Counted from the stretch's first letter, positions 1 to 11,949 are shown. The stretch: 64,000 nucleotides of DNA from Sorghum bicolor (GCF_000003195.3 NC_012876.2:1189935-1253934), one strand, 5' to 3'. Numbers and translations are program-made. The notes: generated by a model from the sequence alone, not told the origin.

Positions 1-82
1 AATTAAATAAAAATCTAGTAGGACGCATGTGTTTGCATCCATGTATATGGATTGTTCCCTAAAACTACAAGATGGTGGGTAT

Positions 83-130
83 TACGAGGCTCGAGTGTAT
101 ATACCTTACGAGGCTCGAGTGTATATACCT
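83..130. repeat. 24-bp perfect tandem repeat (x2)
   Basis: Two identical 24-base copies beginning TACGAGGCTCGAG lie head to tail (83-106 and 107-130). The rest of bases 1-740 shows no gene that I can support; it is AT-rich intergenic DNA. Confidence 0.85.
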
Positions 131-743
131 CGGTTGGTTAGATAGATTCCTCACTGTATGTGAGATCTCTCCAATTGAGTTAACTCTTAGACTTGGCACG
201 TTAACTTGTCATTTCCTTTTCAATGGTGTTTCGCCCATGCTCAATCCTAAATTTATTAGGTGTTGCAGCCTTATGTTGGACAAAAAAATACCTGCACGAA
301 CATCATATTATTTCTTTTCAACCAAATTTTTTTCAAAAAATTTGGTTAAAAAGAAACGATATTGACGTTCATACAGGTAGTTTTCAGGACAGCTTATTGG
401 ATCATGTGGTGGTCCTTGCTAAATAGTAAATGCGGAAGGAGAAAAAAGTGAGTTTAAAAGTTTGGTTGTAGACTTTTGGAGATTGTAATCATGCAGGTGT
501 TTTGCCAAGTTTCAATGGAGGTTTAGGAATAGAATTGTAGATTATAGTCATGGTTCTTTCATATTTTTATTGTTGCTTCTGTGTCTCTTTGTGTTTGGAT
601 TTATTCGATGCTCTATGATATGAGCCTAAGTGCTCGATGATGTATTATTTGGCTTCGTATATCCTTCAGGAGGTGTAGTGGTCGGAACCTGGTTCCATTG
701 TCTAAAAAACTTATCATTTACCAAATTTATTGCAAGGAGAATT

Positions 744-1037
744 AGGTTTTGTTTGGACGTTGTAGTATTTAGAAACCGTAGTACCAAGAAACTACTTTTT
801 AGAACATATAGATGTACAAAACCATGGTTTAAAAAATAGATCATGCATGGAGTTTATAGAACTCTAAATAAAAGACTACAATTTTAGTAATACTATGGTT
901 TTCAAAACCATAAGAAATATTTTTTGAGGGTTAAAACCATAAAAATTATCACATCTTAACACTTCAGGCACTTTAAAACTAAAGTATTTCAGATATTATT
1001 TTACAAAAAATACTCTAAAAATATTCTGTGTCCAAGC
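744..1037. repeat. MITE-like element with imperfect terminal inverted repeats
   Basis: The left end reads TTTGTTTGGACGTTGTAGTA and the right end, on the opposite strand, starts GCTTGGACACAGAATA, giving imperfect inverted ends. A related element with the same TTTGGA-G-TTGT start is seen at 28519-29020. No coding capacity. Family assignment is not certain. Confidence 0.5.
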
Positions 1038-1350
1038 AGGAACCCGCAGTATTACATGCATCTTACCTAGATTGTGATTTGCGTTTTAACCCCTCTGGAC
1101 TGGAACTGCGGTTTGTTCTATTCTTTTTCTTTTTTTTTTCAAATCGGCCGTCGTATTTTCCTTGTTGTGTCTCATTGGTCGTAGCAAATAAATGCCGCGT
1201 GGTGACCTAACAAAATTGCTATCATCATCGTCATCAACAACTAACCATACATCATTTCCTCAACCTACCACGTCCGTGCACATGCGTTCGTTGACTCAGA
1301 GTCTCGCCTTCGTAAAAGGGAAGGAGCAACCAGTACCTCTAGGTTGCTAA

Positions 1351-1593
1351 GGTCTTGTTTAGTTCCAAAAAATTTTGGGAAATCGACACTGTAGCACTTT
1401 CATTTGTATTTGATAAATAATGTCCAATCATGAACTAACTAGGCTCAAAAGATTCGTCTCGTCAATTCCGACCAAACTGTGCAATTAGTTTTTATTTTCA
1501 TCTATATTTAATACTTCATGCATACGTCTAAAGATTCGATGTGACGGGAAATCTGAAAAATTTTGCAAAATTTTTTGAAAACTAAACAAGGCC
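1351..1593. repeat. Tourist-like MITE (GGCCTTGTTTAG family), copy 1
   Basis: A 243-bp element starts GGTCTTGTTTAGTTCC and ends in the inverse complement, ...CTAAACAAGGCC. It is flanked by TAA on both sides (1348-1350 and 1594-1596), as expected for a PIF/Harbinger-type MITE. Two further copies in the window, 28201-28428 and 40855-41093, share the ends and the internal segments CTGTAGCACTTTCATTTGTA and GGCTCAAAAGATT. Confidence 0.8.
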
Positions 1594-1668
1594 TAAAATA
1601 ACAAACAAGATAATGTCACCTCTATTAGTACTAATAGTTAGATGCTAGGAAAAAAAGAAGCTAAACTA

Positions 1669-1976
1669 CTCCTTTCAATTTCCTAAAGGATGTCGTTTTG
1701 GGACAGTGATGGTCTCAAAAAAACAACTTTGACCATTTTTTTTTGCTATAAAATATTTATAAAAATAGTCGATATGTACTTTTTTATGAAACTACATTTC
1801 GCAGTGAATCTACTTACATCACTTTCATTTTTTCAAACTCATTCTAAAAGAATTTATTTGTAGTTAAAGTTTAAAATTTTAACTTAAGACAACCTCAAAA
1901 CAAATGTAACAAACACCAAGAAATTTAACTACAAATAAATTCTTTAACCAAGAGTCCTTTTGGAAATCGAAGGGAG
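1669..1976. repeat. Stowaway-like MITE
   Basis: The terminal inverted repeats CTCCTTTCAATTTCC and CTCCCTTCGATTTCC (second read on the minus strand) extend through a shared AAAGGA block and are bounded by TA on each side, the Stowaway target duplication. The interior is AT-rich and non-coding. Further Stowaway half-elements (CTCCCTCCATTCC) lie around 2055-2160. Confidence 0.65.
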
Positions 1977-2434
1977 TAATAACTTTTTATTAGTGGGGTT
2001 ATTAGCTAACCTATTATAGTTGACTAAGAGCTCCTCCATTTAATTTTTTCTCCCTCCATTCCATATTATAAGAATTTTTTATTTTTGTAGATGCATATTT
2101 TTTAGTTATGCACTTAGATATACAATATATCTACATACATAATAAGACGGAGATAGCTAGATAAGCTAGTTGACAGCTTTTTATTAGCTAGGTAGTTCAT
2201 TTTGAACTACTGGTTGGACTATTAGCAGGTGTCTGCTGGACCCATTAGCACTAATTTTGGCCACTAAGAGCATCTCCAAGAGTGATTCCTTCCTCATCTA
2301 TGTTTTTTGGGCAAAAAGAGGAAAAATATCTCCAGTTCCTCGTATCTCTTCTCCATCTTTCCGCACTTGGCAAACCACTGTCACCTACGCGCAAATATAC
2401 GCACACCCTGAGAGCGTGGATCTGGAGAAATAGA

Positions 2435-2719
2435 AGGAGGTGGGAAAGAAAAAGGAGAAAAGACAAGGTTCCAAGTGAGAAAAACGCAAGAGAAAGATCT
2501 TAGTGGAAGGGCTTAAACACGTACAAAAACAAATTCAGGGTTTATACAAAATATAAGACCATGTTGTGGGAAACATACGGAGAAGTAGGAGGTGGGAAAG
2601 AAAAAGGAGGAAAGATAAGGTTTCATGTGAGAAAAGCGCAAGAGAAAGATTTAGTGGAAGAACTTAAACGTATACAGAAACAAATTCAGGGTTCTTGATG
2701 CAAAACATAAGACCTGGTT
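2435..2719. repeat. Direct repeat, two about 133-bp copies
   Basis: Copies at about 2435-2569 and 2587-2719 share GGAGGTGGGAAAGAAAAAGG, CGCAAGAGAAAGAT and ACAAATTCAGGGTT with scattered substitutions. They lie inside a larger repeat that opens with GAGCATCTCCAAGAG (2270) and closes near GGGAGATGCC (2811), an inverted-end pattern common to grass DNA transposons. Short open frames here are not supported as genes. Confidence 0.65.
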
Positions 2720-3112
2720 GTGAAAAAAAAAGTATCGAGAAAAAAAATTTTAGGATAAAAATATAGAAAACCTTTGAAAATGACCTCTTTTTTCTCCACT
2801 ATACTAATTTGGGAGATGCCGTAACAATTAGGAGTAGTGCAAATGGATCCAAACCTGCCCTAAGTAAAACCTTTCACCATTAATTAGTCTACCAATACAT
2901 AACTTTTGCTTCACCGAAATTAATGTTTTTGTTGCAAATTACTTGCCTATAATTGCAATTTTGTACCGCAGCAATCAAATACCAATAGAGTAATATTTTG
3001 GTCAAAACGTCATTCCAACGAAATGAAATACACCTAGCGAAAGGAAATATCCCTTGTAAAGAGAAATGAAGGCGGTACTATTGGTTGCTACAAAAGTCCG
3101 GGGAAACAGAGG

Positions 3113-3226
3113 AATATTTTGCACTACTTAATGCTTGATTTCAGATTGTAACCCTCGTTTTCTAAATTAATAAATTCTGTAGGGGCTTTGCCCCTTCAGT
3201 TCCCTAAAAAAAATATTTTGCACTAC
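3113..3226 (+). mobile_element. 5'-truncated non-LTR (LINE/SINE-type) insertion with 15-bp target duplication
   Basis: A perfect 15-bp direct repeat, AATATTTTGCACTAC, sits at 3113-3127 and 3212-3226. The 84 bp between them end in GGGGCTTTGCCCCTTCAG followed by CCCTAAAAAAA, the 3' tail style of grass non-LTR elements. This is the expected mark of target-primed reverse transcription with strong 5' truncation. Confidence 0.75.
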
Positions 3227-4072
3227 ATAAAGTCCGCGGAAACAGAAGACAAAGAAATGATTTTATTTATCGAACACGACGTCGACGAATATGATGCTAT
3301 AATATATTTATAAGAGTACTATATACATTATGTAATAATAATCTAAGCACAAGATCATAGGGCAGAGAAAGAAAAGACTTGTCCGTCAAAACCAAAGCAG
3401 CGGCCCACCAAAGGCGATAAGGACATTCTTTCTGGTTCGCAATTCAATCGGGCCCAACAACCTCATCACGGACCACAAGCCCACGTACTCTCTGCTTGAG
3501 CTTGCACTCAGCACCAGACTCCCATGGCTAGCTGGTGCAAAATTGCGAGAGGATCCTATCATATCCTCACATGTCAGTGACTCAGCATAACGTTACACCA
3601 TAGGCCCTACTTGTCAGTGACTCAACATTAACGCAACGAACCCTGTAACATTGCTTTGAGCCTCAGCAGAGTTTTGACCTGCAAAATTGCTTTGAACCTC
3701 GGCAGAGTTTTGACAACAGACGTTCAGAAACAATTCAGACATTCGATTCAGATGGTGAGAAACATTGACAATGTAGCACTAGCAAGTCCGACAACACGGT
3801 GACGAGAGCCTATTTACGAGCATTACAAAAACGAGAAGCACACACAGCGGTATTGTCTCAACTTGTGTGCATCCAATGGTTGCAGCAAAGCACCTGACTC
3901 AAAACGTGCATCCCCGGCACAGCGCCAAGCTGCCAAACATGAACGGAACAAATTGCTTCAGAAAAAAATTGGCCGCAAAACCATCACTGCATTCTGAATT
4001 CACGAACATATGCAGGGGTTCATGCTTCACAGAGGCGGTCATTACTTACCAGTCATACAGTCAGCTTGAGAT
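3227..4072. other. Intergenic DNA and probable 3' UTR of the RRF gene
   Basis: No protein-coding frame here looks genuine. The part nearest 4072 is expected to be the 3' untranslated region of the minus-strand ribosome recycling factor gene, whose stop codon is at 4073-4075. A short imperfect duplication (TTGCTTTGA-CCTC-GCAGAGTTTTGAC) occurs at about 3650-3713. Confidence 0.5.
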
Positions 4073-7000
4073 CTAAATTTTCATCAGTTCCTGAAAAGAA
4101 TTCAGAAAATTCTGATTCACTTTCTGGTGCTCTTTAACGGTTAACTCAAGAATACTGCAAGTTCTTATTCTAGCATCAAGTGTACTTATTTTATTCAGAA
4201 GTTCCATTCGATATATGCCGATTGTTTTGCTTCAGATTAGAGCATAGAACCAGCAAACAGTATGTCTTGTTAGACAAAAGTTCAACGAATAGATAAAAAG
4301 GTACCTGTTCCTTCTGCTTCTGGATGGAATCGATCTTTTTCATGTACTCATCTGTGACTTTCTGCAGAATTTGTACAAGAAAGTTAGCTCCCACTGCATC
4401 TAACAGGAAAGCTTTCCAAGGGATATGAACATATCCTCAGGAATCTACGTGCAACTACAGGAAGAGAAGTTAGAAAACAAGATCCTCACTTGTAGATCAG
4501 CTGATAAATCTTTCACATTATCCTCAGAAAGCTTCTTTTCCTACATAAGCAAGTTCAGTATACGAGTTTTATTACAAAGCTAAGATAGCCCACATAGACA
4601 AGTGACAAATGAGAGGAGCAAACCTTCTGTAGTTTATCATAAGCTTTGATTGCATCTCTTCTTATGTTCCTTATAGCAACCTGCAAAAACAATCATTGAT
4701 AGTCCAAACAGGATAAGATAACAAAGTGATATTTTATGGAGAAACGAGAAACAGTTAGATAAAAAATGTCCAAGTAAGAAGATAAAAAGGTAATATTGGA
4801 ATCGAAAACATAGTGAGAAAGGTGAAAAAGATAAAATTTGGGATAATACCTTGCCATCTTCAGATAATTTAGCTACTGTCTTTGCTAATTCCTGCAGAAA
4901 CATCAATAATTTCAGAAGGTACCAAAGTGCTAAGAATTTAAGAATCAGCAAGAACAAAAGAGGTCTACAACTTATTTGATGAAGAATATGACGTTAACAA
5001 TTTTAATACTAATCTAGCATGAACAAACCATGCCAGACCATGGACAGTAGGCCATTTATGCAGATGCAGGCTACTCAGTTCTAAGCCAGGCCTAGTTGGT
5101 CACTGAGACTTACTTTTCCAAACCAGGGCTGAACTAAATTCTACATTGGACTGGTCAAATTTATCAGTAAAGGTGGCAGGTGTGATCCCACAAGATTCGA
5201 AAATCATTCAGTATGGACAGAAATATGTTTTAGGTGTAGACTGGCAGATAAGCGTCTAAGTGGTTTCAGATACAAGTTACTAAATGACTCCTATTAGAAT
5301 GAGCTTTAGGACTTTACTTCTATTATTGAAAGCAAAATATATTTCTTTGTTAACCAGTTTTACATATTTAAGTGATGGTTTCTGCAGTTATTTCCACACA
5401 CTGTAGTCATTAGACATATGGAATATATGGTAGCACTTGTAAATTCTGGGGTTTCAATGAATCTGCAATTTGCATGGTCACCTGCATATATTTTGGTTTC
5501 CACAGAGTTACCATTCTAAAGGTTGAAGAAAAGATTCCCTGAAAACATAACAAGTGACAAAATGTAATGCACATATGAATTTACAAACACAAACCTTTCT
5601 ACGATCAGATGTCAAAGGTGGGACAGTCACTCGTATCACTTCTCCGTCATTGCTTGGTGTCACACCAAGATTTGCAGCAACTATCGTTTTCTCAATAAGC
5701 TTGAGGCTGCACAGTACATGAGTGTGATTACATAGGATGAAAACTAAACATTGGCTCTAGAAGGTTAATTAGTATAAGCTTACCTTGACTTGTCATATGG
5801 TTGGATAAGAAGAGAAGTTGCATCTGGAGTGCTTATCTGCGCAATGCTCTTCAAGTTCACTGGAGTTCCGTAGTACTCAACCTGCGAGAAACATTTATTC
5901 AATCTTAGTTGAATAGAACAGTACAATCATTTCCAGTAGTCTCTGTGCACTATAGTTGTGTCAGCCATAACTCTGCTTTGCTAAAATCAGATCAGGATTA
6001 TATATTTACAGTTACTGAGCTATGAGAAACACTTTATTGTACATAGTTTCAGCTAAGCAGGAAATCAAACAAAATGCACGCTAAATGGAAAAGTCATGAT
6101 TCATGAAGATGTGACCAACATAGGGAAATATATATTTGACCATGCAACGGTTAGCACTTCATCGTAAGAGCCAAAAGAACAAGGACAAGTCCTCAAACCT
6201 CAATTCGGTCAAGCATCGCTGGGTTTGCACGCCCTGTCCTCACAGTGTTGAAGTTAGTTTGGACTGTTTCAATTGCCTTCTCCATCTTTTCTTTCTGAAG
6301 ACACATACCGGCAGTTAGTCAAAACAAGAGGTACAAAATCTGACAAGGCAAAAGTGCCTTCCCAATACAGAGCACACTGTTACATACAGCTTGGTCTTCA
6401 ATGAGGGATTTCTCCGCTTCGATTTCTTCAATAGTAGCATGCATCAAAACTGCTCTGATAACACGAGAATCACAAGCTAATGAAGACTAATCTGACGGTC
6501 CATAACAATACAGGATAAATGTCTATATCTGTAACCACTCGCCTCTTGTCCGAGTGTCGAAGAACCAGAGGCCTGCCACCGAAGTCCACTGGTCCAGCCC
6601 GAAGTCTCGCAAAGTTTATGGAGGAGTAAACTGCGAGGGATTGCTTTGGTAAACAACCGCAGCCTGTACAGTAGGACATCTTCGTCAAGAGTTTGCCACA
6701 TTATTGATTTTTTCACAGCAAACACTGTCAACTGAATTACTGAACACCCATACTACATGAGATATGAGAATGGAGCAGTGCAATACTATCCTCTGTATAC
6801 CATAACTGAGCACATTTCGGGCGAACTACTATCTACAACAAATTTGATGAGCGCCCTGTTTCACTATTGGGTGGGTGTCAATTATATGGCATCGTTGTCC
6901 CAGTCCCGCAGAAACACCTTAGCAAGTGCCAACTATTCGACGGCATTGTGCCCAAAGCAGGCAGACGGAAACTCGAGTAGGAATTCTGTCCGTGCAGCGC

Positions 7001-7214
7001 GAATGGCAGGCAAGCAAATAACCTAACTAGATGGTTGACGTCTAACGTTCCAGTGTTTGGCGCATTGGTCATTGCTGAAACTACTACGCGCAATCCGGGA
7101 GGTGGAGGGGGGGAGGAGGATGAGGAGGGGCAGACCTGGGCGCTGGGGGAGGCTGCGCGAGAGGGCGCGCAGCGGGGAGGAGACCGCCGCGGGGGAGACG
7201 GCGTGGAGCGCCAT
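4073..7214 (-). CDS. RRF: Ribosome recycling factor, plastid type (11 coding exons)
   Basis: Encodes a 281-aa ribosome recycling factor, which with EF-G splits post-termination ribosomes; a plastid location is inferred from the N-terminus. Coding exons, in transcript order: 7214-7088, 6663-6543, 6454-6388, 6294-6199, 5881-5784, 5706-5595, 4891-4850, 4680-4624, 4540-4490, 4361-4305, 4090-4073; all junctions keep frame. Residues 1 to about 80 are rich in Ser, Arg, Leu and Pro (a transit peptide). The RRF fold follows, with VRTGRANP (123-130), the YYGTPVNL loop, the PYDKSSLKLIEK segment and [12 protein letters not shown]. The last coding exon is only 18 bp (ELMKI plus stop). Intron 2 appears to use a GC donor (AAGAG/GCGAGT at 6543/6542), the only choice found that restores frame and gives [14 protein letters not shown]. 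Start ATG at 7214 is the first Met of the GC-rich exon. Divergent partner starts 297 bp away. Confidence 0.93.
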
Positions 7215-7511
7215 GCGAGCTGGTGGACGGTGGTGCGGGTGGAGCAGTGGGGACGAAGACCGAGCGCGTGTGGATAAGACGAAGGCCATATCAGGGAGAA
7301 ATGGGCCTAACTGGGCCGTTTGGGCCATGTCTCATCTCGGACAGCCCAGCCCATCGAAGCCCATGTCAGGCCCGGCCCACTATCCGCCAACCTCATCGTC
7401 TCATCTCATCTTCTTCCTCCTCCGGTCCTCAGACCGAAGGCAGCCGAAAGGCGAAAGGCAAGGCAGACCAATCGCGAAGCGAAGCCACGCCACGAGGGGA
7501 GAGGGGGGAGG
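7215..7511. promoter_or_regulatory. Bidirectional promoter with clustered GGCCCA/TGGGCC (site II type) elements
   Basis: Only 297 bp separate the start codons of the minus-strand RRF gene and the plus-strand gene at 7512. Between about 7290 and 7385 there are at least six copies of TGGGCC/GGCCCA/AGCCCA in both orientations. Such site II motifs are known in plants as TCP-bound elements of housekeeping and organelle-biogenesis genes. I see no convincing TATA box, which agrees with a dispersed-start housekeeping promoter. Confidence 0.7.
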
Positions 7512-9403
7512 ATGGGGCGGAAGAGGAAGGAGCTGCTGTCGTCGGCGCCGTGGCGGACGGGGGAGGCGGCGGAGGACGAGGACGCGGCGAGGATGAGCCG
7601 CGAGGGGAAGGTCAGCGTCACCAGCAACCCTGGCGAGACGGCCACCATGAGCGTGCCCCGGAGCAGGCGCCAGGAACTCGACCTCACCGTCGACGACTTC
7701 GAGGAGGACGAGATCGACCCCGAGCTGCGCTACTCCTTCCAGCGCAACAGCAGGGTACCCTATACGCCCCCCCGACCATCGCTTTCTTGGTTCTCAGTGA
7801 TTTCCCCTGCTCCTTCTCGGTGTCTTGCTCATGCGCGCGCGCGCGGGGGTGGTGGTGCTCTACGGATTGTTATCTTCCTTAGGCCCCCTCGCAGTTGTTG
7901 TGGGGTTGTTACCCGGTCCCTGGAACAATTGCCAAGTTCAGAATCCTTATAAATTGTGTAGGAAATGCACTAGTGTTTTGTGTTCTTGGATATCGGATGA
8001 CATTGGCTCAAAAAACGAATCAAAAAATGCACCGCGTCACTGAGAACAGCATTGCCAGTTTGTAAATTGCAGTTGCTGAAGGACAGGATTATGCTGATTT
8101 TACTGCCATGATGGTGCCAACTGACCGTAACAAACGAATGGGGAAAGTGCACTAGATTCTTGAGAATAGCATTTACAGCTGCTGATGAAAAAGCTGTGTC
8201 CTCAGCACCTTGATACTTGCACCAACCCGCCATTAGAGTCTCAAGTCATGAATGTTGTTTTTGCAAACCCCACAATTTCAATTTCTTCTCAGTCATGTGT
8301 GCTCTTACACGTGGATTGAGCAAAGCTATGAACAGAAGCAGGACCTGAAAGTTACTCAACACAGTTCATGCATCAGACACTGTGTGATACTGTGATGTGT
8401 AAGTTTCATAGCCTGAAACCAAACTAGGTTGATAGCACAAGGACGTCACTTGTCCAGTACATCGTGTTGCTGCTTTCTATGACACGGTCCTTTGTTTTTG
8501 TATTTGGCTCTGGACACCGAACCTGAACAAAAAAAGGGGATGATACCCCTGATTCGTAGCCTTGCACTTCTCTTGAATGGATTACTATTCTATAGCAAAT
8601 TTAGTTCTTCATTGGCACAAATAATAAACATCTTTTCACTTTTTGTTCAATTATTTGACATTAAACTGGATGCTTTGCAGTTTCTGAAGAGAGTTTTTAG
8701 TGTGGACACACTTGTCAAGCCTCTCCCTCCTGTGATGGCATACAGCGTATCCCGTAATATAAACTTTTTCTTCCGGATCTTCACACAGTTCTGGGGTAAG
8801 TTATGATGACAGAAGATCATAATTCATATCATGTGTTGGCAACTAGGCTTCATTGTTTTCACTCTTCTGATCCCTCTTTATTGCATATATGTCATTTCAA
8901 TTACTAATTTACCTGAAAATGTTTTAATCTTTGCAAATGAAGAGTAGGGTGCTGATGTCTTGCTCTGCGCACAGATAATAGCCCTTGTATCTGCTCTTTG
9001 AAGAATCATCCACCCGTAGTACTTGCATGCTGTCTATTTTTCCTAGTAAACAATGGCAATAGAGTAGGGCTAGTCTCAAACTAGTAGTCCATGTATCCCT
9101 TCTCTAATGGGTGATAGTGGTATTGATGTCCTCCTCCGAACCTCAAGGAACAAAGTCTACTAAAATAGCAATAGCATCAATCCTTGCTAATTTGGCTGGA
9201 TCATTGTTCTTAGATCAACGAATCTATAGTTCACTTATGTGCTGCTCCTCCAACTTGTGTCCTAGTTTGAATTAGGCAGGATCTCAGTTTATTTCTCTCT
9301 CGCTAAATCTTATGCTGCATGTCTTGCAGATGAAGAAGGAATCGCCAATGCACAGAAGTCCCTTGGACTGGGGAATGATGATGGCTCCCGCCGAATGCGC
9401 TGA
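7512..9403 (+). CDS. Conserved small plant protein of unknown function (3 exons, 143 aa)
   Basis: Exons 7512-7754, 8681-8795 and 9330-9403 join in frame to 143 aa. The N-terminus is basic (MGRKRKELL), followed by an acidic stretch (TVDDFEEDEIDPELRYSF, residues about 59-76), then FLKRVFSVDTLVKPLPPVMA and an aromatic segment NINFFFRIFTQFW (about 107-119), ending GLGNDDGSRRMR. The start ATG at 7512 opens a clean frame immediately downstream of the shared promoter. I do not recognise a named domain; from memory, similar proteins occur widely in plants without an assigned function. The three exons have good GT-AG borders (intron 1 926 bp, intron 2 534 bp). The 3' end of this gene, including exon 3, is tandemly duplicated just downstream. 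Confidence 0.85.
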
Positions 9404-10434
9404 TTGTGGTCAAACCAAGTTTCTGTACTGAGTTCAGAACTCTTTGTCCTAGGCACTGGAGATCTGTTATATGCTTCAAAATACTTTAGTGTGTGACATT
9501 TCTTAAGTTTGGGTTGTAATTTTGTTTATTATAGTGTTTGTAACATGCATTCTCTGCTAGTAAAACTGGTCGTACCATATATTTAAAATACAGATCTTCT
9601 ATGTGCAAAGTCCGCTCCTGTTTCATTGAGTGAAATGTGGTTTGTGACCATATCTTGAATTGGATCATCTACCAATGCCATCACAGCTTCCAATTCTTGT
9701 CAATATATCCATTATGCTACAGATCTGATGTCTGCAGTCATTAACCTGTCGAGCACGAGAATGGTACATTTGAAAAGGGGAGTTTCGTTCCTCTCAACCG
9801 AAAATTGGGGACACATGAAACTCCAAGCCAATGGTACGAAATACCTGTTCAGGCTCATAAACTATATCCACTTCAACAGTTCCATTGCATACTAGTCAAA
9901 AACGAACTTGAGCATATCTTTTAATTTCCTGCTTCCTTCTCCTTTTGCTTTTACTTTTCCTTTATCCTTTTTCTATTCCTCAAAAATATACTGAGGAAAA
10001 GCAAATCTTGGTGTGCAGATTTGTTGGACTAGGAAGACTCCCTGTTTGGAACCCATAAATTATATGCATCTAGGCATATATACATCCATGGCTATTGGCT
10101 AGGAATCATATTAGCAATCATCTTCAGCATATATACATGTATACCGGAAGGCATTTTACTTGATTTGCAACACCTTTGCATTGTACTACTAACTGACCCT
10201 GCAACTTGACAGGCAATTGGCTGCTTCCAAGATTCAGAGCCAAAGGGAGCGATCCTACCGAAAGGCCAGCCATCTTTATTTCATTCAAGAGGTAACCTAC
10301 TAGCATCTCTCTTCTTGCATGGGTACTTCTTGTACCTCTTAACACAGAGAACAGAAGTTCAGTGCAACACTGCAACATGGCAGACATGGACAAGTGCTCA
10401 GTCACATTGCTAATTTGACTGGATCATTGTTCTT

Positions 10435-10552
10435 AGATCAAATTCTTCGGAGGTGCTCATAGAGATAGGATGTGTGTGCGTGCGTTCATAGGGTGAGTGT
10501 GCGCTCGTGTTTATGAGCCTCTGCGAACTGGGTCTCGAAAAAAAAAGATCAA
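10435..10552 (+). mobile_element. Short non-LTR 3' fragment with 7-bp target duplication
   Basis: AGATCAA flanks the insert (10435-10441 and 10546-10552). The 104-bp insert contains GGTGAGTGTGCGCTCG and TGAGCCTCTGCGAACTG and ends in a run of A. Unit A of the duplication reads straight through this site (TTCTTAGATCAACGAATCTA at about 9208), which confirms the insertion. Confidence 0.75.
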
Positions 10553-10662
10553 ACGAATCTACCTGACATATGTGATGCTCCTATAAACTTGTGTCCTAGT
10601 TTAAATTAGACACCGTTGATTTATTTCTCTCTCTTGCTGAACCCTGCGTCACACATCTTGCT

Positions 10663-10737
10663 GATGAAGAAGGAATTGCCAATGCACTGAAGTCCCTTGG
10701 ACTGGGGAGTGATGATGGTTCCCGCAGAATGAGCTAA
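10663..10737 (+). pseudogene. Dead copy of exon 3 of the 143-aa gene
   Basis: This copies exon 3 (9330-9403): GATGAAGAAGGAATTGCC ... CTTGGACTGGGG ... GATGATGG. The splice acceptor CTTGCAG/ATGAAG of the live exon has become CTTGCTG/ATGAAG, so it cannot be spliced at the same place. The frame would still end in a stop (TAA at 10735-10737). No upstream exons are duplicated. Confidence 0.8.
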
Positions 10738-11283
10738 TCATAGTAAAATCAGGTTTCTTTTGAGTTTTCAGAACTCTATCCTAGACATTGGAGATTTTTT
10801 ATGTGTTTCAAAAGACTTTGTGTGATGCCTTTAAGTTTGGGTTATAATTTGTTTATTCTAGTGTTGCTTTCATGTATTTTATGCTAATTAAACTGGTTGT
10901 GCCCATATATTCAAATCTCAGATATTGTACTCGCATCACGTTTAGGTTTTTAACCATTTCTCCTTTAATAAAGTTTATGTTTGTAAGGTTTTTAGGCCTG
11001 GTTTTCCTTGTAAATTGGGTCAATGTTATTTCTTCTTAATTGAAAGGCACTCTTCTCTTCTCTTGTAAGACTGCCTTTTTTGTTGTTATTTAATAAATCC
11101 ATGTAGGGTCCTCGGCCACTCCAATTTCCTAAAAAAAGGCAAAACTCCTGCCATTGTGTTCAAAAAAAGAGATTGTACTTAAAATCTGCTCCTATATCTG
11201 TTTAGAACTCAAAAAAATTGAGTGAAATGTGTCTTAGTTACCTCATGTTGAATCAGATCTACCAGTGCTATCACGGCTAACAA

Positions 11284-11515
11284 TCTACATTTCTTATAAA
11301 GATAAACCCCACTAGCACATAGCACATTCAACTATCTCGTCATACAAATTATCCACATCAGCATCCACTAATACATCCAACTAACACATACAATTATGTT
11401 TTCATTCAAACTATTCACATTAGCAAACCACATCATTTATTAACATATATTGTTGTATTACCAACACCATACATACACATCTCCTTCTTCGCAGCGGCGC
11501 GGGGAATCCTCCTAG
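11284..11515 (+). mobile_element. Mini-Helitron (232 bp) with empty site in the paralogous unit
   Basis: It starts TCTACATTTCTTATAAAG after an A and ends CCTCCTAG before a T; the run GCAGCGGCGCGGGG lies just upstream of the CTAG end. The other duplication unit lacks it: CCAA/TTCTTGTCAATATATC at about 9690 matches the flanks ACAA and TTCATCTAAATATC here. Insertion between A and T, no target duplication and a CTRR end are Helitron rules. It is non-autonomous and non-coding. Confidence 0.75.
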
Positions 11516-11906
11516 TTCATCTAAATATCAATCACTGTACAAGTCTGATTTGTGCAGTCATTAACATGTCGAGCACGAGAATGGTAAAAGTGAAAAGGGA
11601 CTCTCTGTCACCGTGCTTACTTATGGACATTTGTTAGCTAGGCAAGTTCCAGAGCTTCATTCCTCTCACCCAAAAATTGAGAAGAGACACTTGAAATAAA
11701 ACTCCAAGGTACGGTCCAAGCCAATGGAATGTTTTACCTGTTCATGCTCATAAAATATATCCAGTCCAACAGTTCCTTATACTAGTCAACAACAAAAAGG
11801 CGCATCTTTTCCTTTTTATATTTCTCAAAATTATATTGGAAGAGAAAAAGAAAATAAGGCTCTGCACATTTGTTGGACCAGGACGGCTCCCTATTTGGAA
11901 CCCGTG

Positions 11907-11910
<4 letters not shown>

Positions 11911-11948
<38 letters not shown>
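11911..11948. repeat. (TA)19 microsatellite
   Basis: An uninterrupted TA dinucleotide run lies inside unit B of the tandem duplication. Unit A has only CATATATACATC at the matching place (about 10075), so the run expanded after duplication. Confidence 0.95.

Positions 11949-11949
<1 letters not shown>

Noticed and set aside
7057..7596. Several 180-220-codon plus-strand frames across the RRF first exon and shared promoter
   Set aside because: Arg/Gly-rich shadows of GC-rich DNA; the RRF exon on the minus strand and the 143-aa gene explain the region.
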